Origin: Segetibacter aerophilus
GTDB taxonomy: Bacteria; Bacteroidota; Bacteroidia; Chitinophagales; Chitinophagaceae
Direction of reading: 5' to 3'
NCBI RefSeq assembly: GCF_007991655.1
Contig: NZ_BJYT01000008.1
Coordinates: forward strand, 186,001-250,000
DNA length: 64,000 nucleotides
The translations under genes and the position numbers were made by a program. Shown here piece by piece: positions 58,846 through 64,000 of this stretch. Below the pieces are notes generated by a model. It worked only from the letters and a program-made list of their open reading frames with translations, was not told the origin of the DNA and ran no database searches. The first letter of the stretch is position 1. Every line of letters begins with the position of its first letter.

Positions 58846-61620
58846 ATGAGACTTTTTAAACAAATCTTGCTGCTGTGTTTTCTTTTAGCCTCCGTGACAA
58901 ATTATGCCCAAAAAACAAAAAGTGAACTAATAACCGGCGCATTTAGAAGTGCCGATATAGATGAATTTGTAAAGACAATTGAACAGCAAACTAACTATAC
59001 CTTCTACTATAACCGCGCCCAGTTCGATTCGTTTGCTGTTACAATAACCGTTACTGCTATGCCTCTGACAGAGCTGTTAAAAACAGTTTTTCAATACACA
59101 GATTTTAATGCTAGTATAGATAACGAACATCATGTCTTTCTTACGAAAGGAGTTTCAATAGTTACAACGCTTGCAGCGCCGGGTAGTACAAACAGAAACG
59201 ACTCTCTTAAAAATGCACGGCTTTCTTCAAATCAAAATAATGGAAAGCCGATCATCGGCGCACAGACTTTTGCTAATGATAAACTCTACCAGATAGGCGT
59301 AAAAACGCCTGGTTCAAATGAAGGTACCGCAGTAGTATCTCTTTACGTAACCTCATTGAAAACACAAGAACCGCTCTCCCAAAGTTCAATAGGTTTAGAT
59401 GGAAAGGACGACGTGGCGACAACTGACAGCAATGGTATGTACCGTCTTGTACTTTCTAAGGGACGTCATATTGTTACCATAAACAGCTTTGGAAAAAAGG
59501 CAGCGCGCCGACAACTCATTGTATATGCCGACGGATTGTTACCAGTTGAAATGGAAGATGAAATACGCGTGCTTGAAGATGTGCTTGTTTCAACCCAACG
59601 AAATATCAATGTGAACAGGGCACAGATGGGTTCAGAACGGCTTAACATTAAAACTATCAAACAAGTACCTGCGGTCTTTGGTGAAGCGGATGTGTTGCGG
59701 GTAATCCTAACCCTGCCGGGGGTAAAATCTGTAGGTGAAGCCAGTACAGGTTTTAATGTCAGGGGCGGTGGGGCTGATCAAAATCTTATACTTTTCAACG
59801 ATGCTACCATTTATAATCCTTCGCACTTTTTCGGTTTCTTTTCAGCCTTTAACCCGGAAGTTATAAAAGATGTCGAATTGTTTAAAAGTAGCATACCTGC
59901 AAAATATGGAGGTCGTTTATCTTCTGTCTTAAACATTACCAGTCGCGAAGGAAGTAAGACGAAGTACAGTGGTACGGCGGGCGTCGGCCTTCTTACAAGC
60001 CGTATTACTGTTGAAGGACCTATTCAGAAAGATAAGTCTTCGTTCATCTTTGGCGCACGCACAACCTATGCAAACTGGTTGCTCGAATTATTGCCCAAAA
60101 ATTCCAACTATAGAAATAGCGCAGCTTCCTTTTATGATTTCAACTTGCTGCTAAGTCAAAAAATCAACGAAAGGAATGATTTGTATTTTACCGGTTATGC
60201 GAGCAAAGACCAATTCAATTTGAACAACGATACGGTATATGGTTATCAAAACAGATCGCTTTCAATTAAGTGGAAGCACGTGTTTAATAGCAGGCTTGAA
60301 GGCGCTTTTACAACAGGACATGATAGTTATAAATATCAAAATTCCAGTGAAGAAAATAAGATAAACGCCTACAAGATGGGCTTTGATATTAACCAGCTCA
60401 ATCTAAAAACAGATTTCACCTATACGCTAGATCGTACGCATATAATTGACTTTGGTTTGAGTGCTGTGTATTACAAACTCCACCCCGGATCTTTTGTTCC
60501 TGTAGGGCAGGAGTCTTTGGTTACTCCTAATGTTTCATCACCCGAGCAGGCGGCAGAAAGTGCGGTGTACATTAATGACCGCTACGATTTTAGTAATAAA
60601 TTTTCGGTAAGTGGAGGCATCAGGTATTCTATGTTCAATTACCTGGGAGCACAAAATGTAAATGTGTATGCCGCAGGTTTGCCGAAGCAGGAAAGCACTT
60701 TAATAAACAAGGTTTCCTATACTCCCGGCCAGGTTATTAAAACTTATCACGGCCCTGAAGTTCGGCTGTCGGCTAAATATTCTTTAACAAAAAGCTTCTT
60801 CGTTAAAGGAAGCTACAATACGTTGAGGCAGTACATTCACATGTTGTCTAACACAACTGCCATTTCTCCAACCGATATTTGGAAGCTAAGCGATTTAAAT
60901 ATTAAGCCCCAATTCGGCGAGCAATTCTCAATTGGATTTTTTAAGAATTTTGGAGTTGACTCTATTGAAACATCTGTTGAGGTGTATTATAAAAAAATAC
61001 AGAATACCCTGGACTATAGAAGTGGCGCCCAACTCGTGCTAAACCCACATATCGAAACGGATGTTATTAATGCAAGGGGTAAGGCATACGGGGTTGAGTT
61101 GATGGTGAAAAAAAGAATAGGCAAACTAAATGGATGGATGAGTTATACCTGGTCGAGAACGCTGCTGCAAATGAATGATCCTAACATAGGTACCCCTGTT
61201 AATGGTGGGAAATTCTATCCTGCTAATTATGATAAACCGCATGATGCAACAGTTGTAGGTAACTACGCCATCAACCACAGGTTTAGTTTATCCTTAAATC
61301 TAACTTACAGCACTGGAAGACCAATTACTTTGCCTATTGGTAGATATTATTACGGCGGTTCACAAAGGGCACTTTATTCTGATAGAAATGCCAATCGCAT
61401 CCCAGATTATTTCCGTACAGATTTTTCTATGAATATTGATGGAAACCACAAAGTTCACCAACTAACGCATAACTCCTGGACGATAGGGGTATATAATCTT
61501 ACCGGGAGAAAAAATCCTTACTCCGTTTATTTTACATCCGAGAATGGCGTAGTCAACGGTTATAAGCTTTCAATCTTTGGAAGTGCAATTCCTTTTATTA
61601 ATTACAACATAAGATTTTAA
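58846..61620 (+). CDS. TonB-dependent receptor with STN and carboxypeptidase-regulatory-like domains
   Basis: 924 residues. Order: signal peptide (to Y-A-Q, about 22), STN domain (about 33-95, F-V-K-T-I-E-Q-Q-T-N-Y-T-F-Y-Y), linker, beta-sandwich carboxypeptidase-D regulatory-like domain (about 165-240), TonB plug (about 255-360, D-V-L-R-V-I-L-T-L-P-G-V and F-N-V-R-G-G-G-A-D-Q-N), and barrel ending N-Y-N-I-R-F. The STN domain can signal to an anti-sigma factor, but no FecR or sigma gene is nearby. It takes up an unknown ligand across the outer membrane. Confidence 0.92.
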   Translation: MRLFKQILLLCFLLASVTNYAQKTKSELITGAFRSADIDEFVKTIEQQTNYTFYYNRAQFDSFAVTITVTAMPLTELLKTVFQYTDFNASIDNEHHVFLTKGVSIVTTLAAPGSTNRNDSLKNARLSSNQNNGKPIIGAQTFANDKLYQIGVKTPGSNEGTAVVSLYVTSLKTQEPLSQSSIGLDGKDDVATTDSNGMYRLVLSKGRHIVTINSFGKKAARRQLIVYADGLLPVEMEDEIRVLEDVLVSTQRNINVNRAQMGSERLNIKTIKQVPAVFGEADVLRVILTLPGVKSVGEASTGFNVRGGGADQNLILFNDATIYNPSHFFGFFSAFNPEVIKDVELFKSSIPAKYGGRLSSVLNITSREGSKTKYSGTAGVGLLTSRITVEGPIQKDKSSFIFGARTTYANWLLELLPKNSNYRNSAASFYDFNLLLSQKINERNDLYFTGYASKDQFNLNNDTVYGYQNRSLSIKWKHVFNSRLEGAFTTGHDSYKYQNSSEENKINAYKMGFDINQLNLKTDFTYTLDRTHIIDFGLSAVYYKLHPGSFVPVGQESLVTPNVSSPEQAAESAVYINDRYDFSNKFSVSGGIRYSMFNYLGAQNVNVYAAGLPKQESTLINKVSYTPGQVIKTYHGPEVRLSAKYSLTKSFFVKGSYNTLRQYIHMLSNTTAISPTDIWKLSDLNIKPQFGEQFSIGFFKNFGVDSIETSVEVYYKKIQNTLDYRSGAQLVLNPHIETDVINARGKAYGVELMVKKRIGKLNGWMSYTWSRTLLQMNDPNIGTPVNGGKFYPANYDKPHDATVVGNYAINHRFSLSLNLTYSTGRPITLPIGRYYYGGSQRALYSDRNANRIPDYFRTDFSMNIDGNHKVHQLTHNSWTIGVYNLTGRKNPYSVYFTSENGVVNGYKLSIFGSAIPFINYNIRF

Positions 61621-61621
61621 T

Positions 61622-62749
61622 ATGCGCAAAGTATGGATGGTCATATGGGTAGTTATTATAGCCATCGTTTGGGTAGGGTGTAAGGAGCGTTTTGATCCAA
61701 AGATACCGTCTTCTCAAAGCAACTACCTGGTTGTGGAAGGATTTATAAATGCACGCGGGTTCACTACCATAAAATTAAGCAGAACAGTAGCTATCAAAGA
61801 TTCATCGAAAGTGAAACCTGAGTTAAACGCTATTGTCACCATAAAGGGTGAAGACAATTCTACTTTTAATGTACGGGCAACAGGAAAGGGTTCTTATGTA
61901 TCAGACTCTCTTATTTTAAAACCAGCACAGAAATACAGGTTGCAAATAAAGACTACGACAGGAGAATATTTATCAGAGTATGTAGCCGTAAAGCAAACAC
62001 CCTTAATCGATAGCATAAGCTGGAAGTATAAAAATAGCGATGTGGAAATTTCTGTAAATACACATGACCAGCAAAACAACACGCGCTATTACAAGTGGGA
62101 TTACGAAGAAACCTGGGAAATACATTCTGCCTACATGACTTACTATGAATATAAAAATGGTGCTGTTACTCCACGTCAATCATTTGATGAGATCTTGAAG
62201 CTTTTCTACTGTTGGAGAAATGAAAGCTCCCAAAGGATTATTATAGGGTCATCAGCTCAACTTGCCAATGACGTCATTAGTTCTGCGCCTCTTATAAGCA
62301 TTCCAATGCATGCCGAACGATTTAGTGTTCGCTACAGCATTTTGGTTCGTCAATATTCCTTAGATCGAAAAGGCTACGATTTCTTCAGTATGATGAAAAG
62401 TAATACCGAATCTTTAGGGTCAATATTCGATCCACTACCGTCCGAGGTTACGGGTAATATTAGTTGCGTCAGCAATCCAAATGAGAAAGTTATCGGTTAC
62501 ATTCCAGCGTCTACCGTTAACGAAAAAAGAATTTTTATATCCAATGTTCCCTCACGTTTCACTCTCGACTGTCAACCAACTTATGTTGCTAATAACCGCG
62601 ATAGCTTTCGGGTTTATTATGACATGGGAGGACTATTACCCTACCAGGCAGAAGGAACGCCGGGGCCAATAAAAGGATATTACTCAGCTTATCCTGATTG
62701 CGTTGATTGTACTTTAAGAGGTACTAACGTAAAACCTTCATTCTGGTAA
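61622..62749 (+). CDS. DUF4249 lipoprotein
   Basis: 375 residues. Lipobox W-V-G-C (Cys about 20), then Y-L-V-V-E-G-F-I-N near 35-43, the hallmark beginning of DUF4249, and later A-Q-K-Y-R-L-Q-I and the C-terminal pair C-V-D-C in D-C-V-D-C-T. DUF4249 proteins are typically encoded next to TonB-dependent receptors of this class and are thought to be their surface lipoprotein partners. It starts one base after the receptor stop. Confidence 0.88.
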   Translation: MRKVWMVIWVVIIAIVWVGCKERFDPKIPSSQSNYLVVEGFINARGFTTIKLSRTVAIKDSSKVKPELNAIVTIKGEDNSTFNVRATGKGSYVSDSLILKPAQKYRLQIKTTTGEYLSEYVAVKQTPLIDSISWKYKNSDVEISVNTHDQQNNTRYYKWDYEETWEIHSAYMTYYEYKNGAVTPRQSFDEILKLFYCWRNESSQRIIIGSSAQLANDVISSAPLISIPMHAERFSVRYSILVRQYSLDRKGYDFFSMMKSNTESLGSIFDPLPSEVTGNISCVSNPNEKVIGYIPASTVNEKRIFISNVPSRFTLDCQPTYVANNRDSFRVYYDMGGLLPYQAEGTPGPIKGYYSAYPDCVDCTLRGTNVKPSFW

Positions 62750-62757
62750 AATTCAAA

Positions 62758-64000
62758 ATGATTAAACTTTTGTGTTCACATATTTCATTTTATAAAACAC
62801 TCGTTTGTATCCTTTGCTTCGCCCTAGGCGGATTTTCGTCGTTTGCGCAAACTGATCAATCAGAAGGAATTCTAAAAAAAATAGCGGAGTATAAAGACCA
62901 GGTTTTAAGGGAAAAAATCTTTGTGCATACAGACAGAACGTCTTATGTAGCGGGGGAAATAATCTGGTTTAAAATATATTGTACCGAGGCTGCGAATAAT
63001 CATTTGTTAGACGTGAGTAAGGTCGCTTATGTGGAAGTGCTTGACAAAGATCAGCAGCCGGTACTTCAAGGCAAGATAGCTCTAGATGGGGGAACCGGAA
63101 GCGGTTCATTCGTTATCCCGTTAAATATGAGATCAGGGAATTTTATACTTCGTTCTTATACAAATTGGATGAAGAATTTTGATCCGGAATCTTATTTCCA
63201 CCAGGGAATAACTATCATCAATACCTTAAAAGCTGAAACTGCTACAACTGATAAAGTAGTGCGTACTTACAATGCACAATTTTTCCCGGAAGGTGGAAGC
63301 CTGGTAAGTGAATTAAAAAGTAAGGTAGCTTTTCGCGTAACAGATAATGCGGGCAAAGGAGTAGAATTTAACGGAGTGGTGGTTGACCAGGAAAATGATA
63401 CAGTTCTTCATTTTAAGCCTGTAAAATTTGGTATCGGCAATTTCACATTTACCCCGCAAAAAGGTAAGCAATACAAAGCGATTGTTACCGCCAGGGAAGG
63501 AATGGTTACTTCCCAAAATTTGCCAGTACCTCTTAGTTCCGGCTTCGTTTTAAACATTCCGGATGTAACTGCAGGTAGTTCTTTAAAAATTAATGTCCGT
63601 ACAAATACAACGGATCGTTCCGCCTTTTTAGTCGTTCATCAAAATAACCAGGTAAAAGCTTCAAACTACATGCGGTTTGAAAATGGTAATGCAGACTTTC
63701 AATTGGACAAAAGCAGATTAGGGGACGGTGTTACTTACATCACTTTGTTTAACCAAAACAATCAGCCCGTTTGCGAAAGGCTGTATTTTAAAAAGCCTCA
63801 GCAACAATTAATGATTGAAGCAGGTGCAGATCAACAGCAGTTTGCAAATCGAAGAAAAGTTACTGTGAGCTTACTTTCAAAAGATGAAGGCGCAAACCTT
63901 GATCCATCAGAAATGTCAATGGCAGTTTTTCTTGTAGACTCTTTGCAATCGAGACCGGAAAATATCAATACCTACCTATGGATGTCATCAGATTTAAAGG
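62758..64000 (+). CDS. MG2/alpha-2-macroglobulin-like secreted protein (3' end outside window)
   Basis: ATG at 62758; the frame is open to the end of the window (414 codons seen). Signal peptide ends S-S-F-A-Q (about 31). E-K-I-F-V-H-T-D-R-T-S-Y-V-A-G-E-I-I-W-F-K near 52-72 is the MG2 beginning found in alpha-2-macroglobulins and in large Bacteroidota proteins that end in a TonB-plug-like domain. A second beta domain with Q-F-F-P-E-G-G-S-L near 175 follows. It is the fourth gene of the receptor operon, eight bases after DUF4249. Confidence 0.82.
   Translation, partial: MIKLLCSHISFYKTLVCILCFALGGFSSFAQTDQSEGILKKIAEYKDQVLREKIFVHTDRTSYVAGEIIWFKIYCTEAANNHLLDVSKVAYVEVLDKDQQPVLQGKIALDGGTGSGSFVIPLNMRSGNFILRSYTNWMKNFDPESYFHQGITIINTLKAETATTDKVVRTYNAQFFPEGGSLVSELKSKVAFRVTDNAGKGVEFNGVVVDQENDTVLHFKPVKFGIGNFTFTPQKGKQYKAIVTAREGMVTSQNLPVPLSSGFVLNIPDVTAGSSLKINVRTNTTDRSAFLVVHQNNQVKASNYMRFENGNADFQLDKSRLGDGVTYITLFNQNNQPVCERLYFKKPQQQLMIEAGADQQQFANRRKVTVSLLSKDEGANLDPSEMSMAVFLVDSLQSRPENINTYLWMSSDLK

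Noticed and set aside
1-64000. CRISPR arrays, tRNA or rRNA genes, transposases, integrases, phage genes
   Set aside because: I looked in the intergenic regions and predicted proteins and saw none; a tRNA search program could confirm this.

Overview
The window looks like a chromosome segment from a Bacteroidota species, most likely a Chitinophagaceae-type bacterium. Pointers are the TonB-dependent receptor/DUF4249 operon, a type IX secretion plug protein, a TamL-type lipoprotein Omp85, paired DUF4230 proteins, many lipoboxes of the L-x-S-C / L-x-A-C kind, weak Shine-Dalgarno signals, and promoters of the Bacteroidota form TTG-N18-21-TAnnTTTG (clearest before acpP, before the LolC-like permease and in the leader of atpG). 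No rRNA, tRNA, CRISPR array, transposase, integrase or phage gene was seen.

Layout. Bases 1-7251 are the end of a surface-polysaccharide locus: O-antigen ligase-like protein (cut by the window edge), GNAT and hexapeptide acyltransferases, a Gfo/Idh/MocA (WlbA-like) dehydrogenase, a CapK-like adenylate-forming enzyme and GT4 and GT2 glycosyltransferases. Bases 7600-14900 hold core genes: atpG (standing alone), scpB, lysA, acpP-fabF-rnc. Bases 14990-23850 are mixed accessory genes: lipoprotein, CBM48-like protein, GH5 glucanase, an unrecognised 919-residue secreted protein, aldo/keto reductase and an M28/PSMA-like peptidase. Bases 24116-28427 form a moxR-DUF58-BatD-like-BatA-like operon interrupted by a four-helix-bundle gene bounded by imperfect inverted repeats. 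Next come LD-carboxypeptidase, a VapBC-like pair, metG, a DUF6056-like membrane protein, and a hexuronate-type group (SDR, two PfkB kinases, YhcH family) with a HicBA pair between the kinases. Bases 38485-45377 carry two PAP2 phosphatases, a 38-codon membrane ORF, isoaspartyl peptidase, an HldA-like heptose kinase, an APC permease and an OmpH-like protein. Bases 45690-54313 are mostly envelope genes: DUF4382 lipoprotein, T9SS plug, LolC-like permease, low-complexity lipoprotein, SpoU methyltransferase, TamL and truB. The end holds a HAD phosphatase, a DUF4230 pair, ispD, and an operon of unknown protein, TonB-dependent receptor, DUF4249 lipoprotein and an MG2-type secreted protein that runs off the window.

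The least expected structure is a dispersed intergenic repeat of about 55-65 bp. I count 14 copies in both orientations, all outside the predicted genes, plus one doubtful copy. Each has a head built around the 7-base palindrome GYGWCRC and a tail resembling GCCGGTAACAAAAA. The Y and R positions change together (GTGACAC or GCGACGC), so the palindrome itself appears to be maintained. Two copies share a perfect 38-base core in inverted orientation 15 kb apart. Two other repeat-derived structures stand out: the inverted repeats around the four-helix-bundle gene, and an inverted repeat translated as the linker of methionyl-tRNA synthetase.

All assignments come from reading the sequence and recalling protein families; no database search was run.
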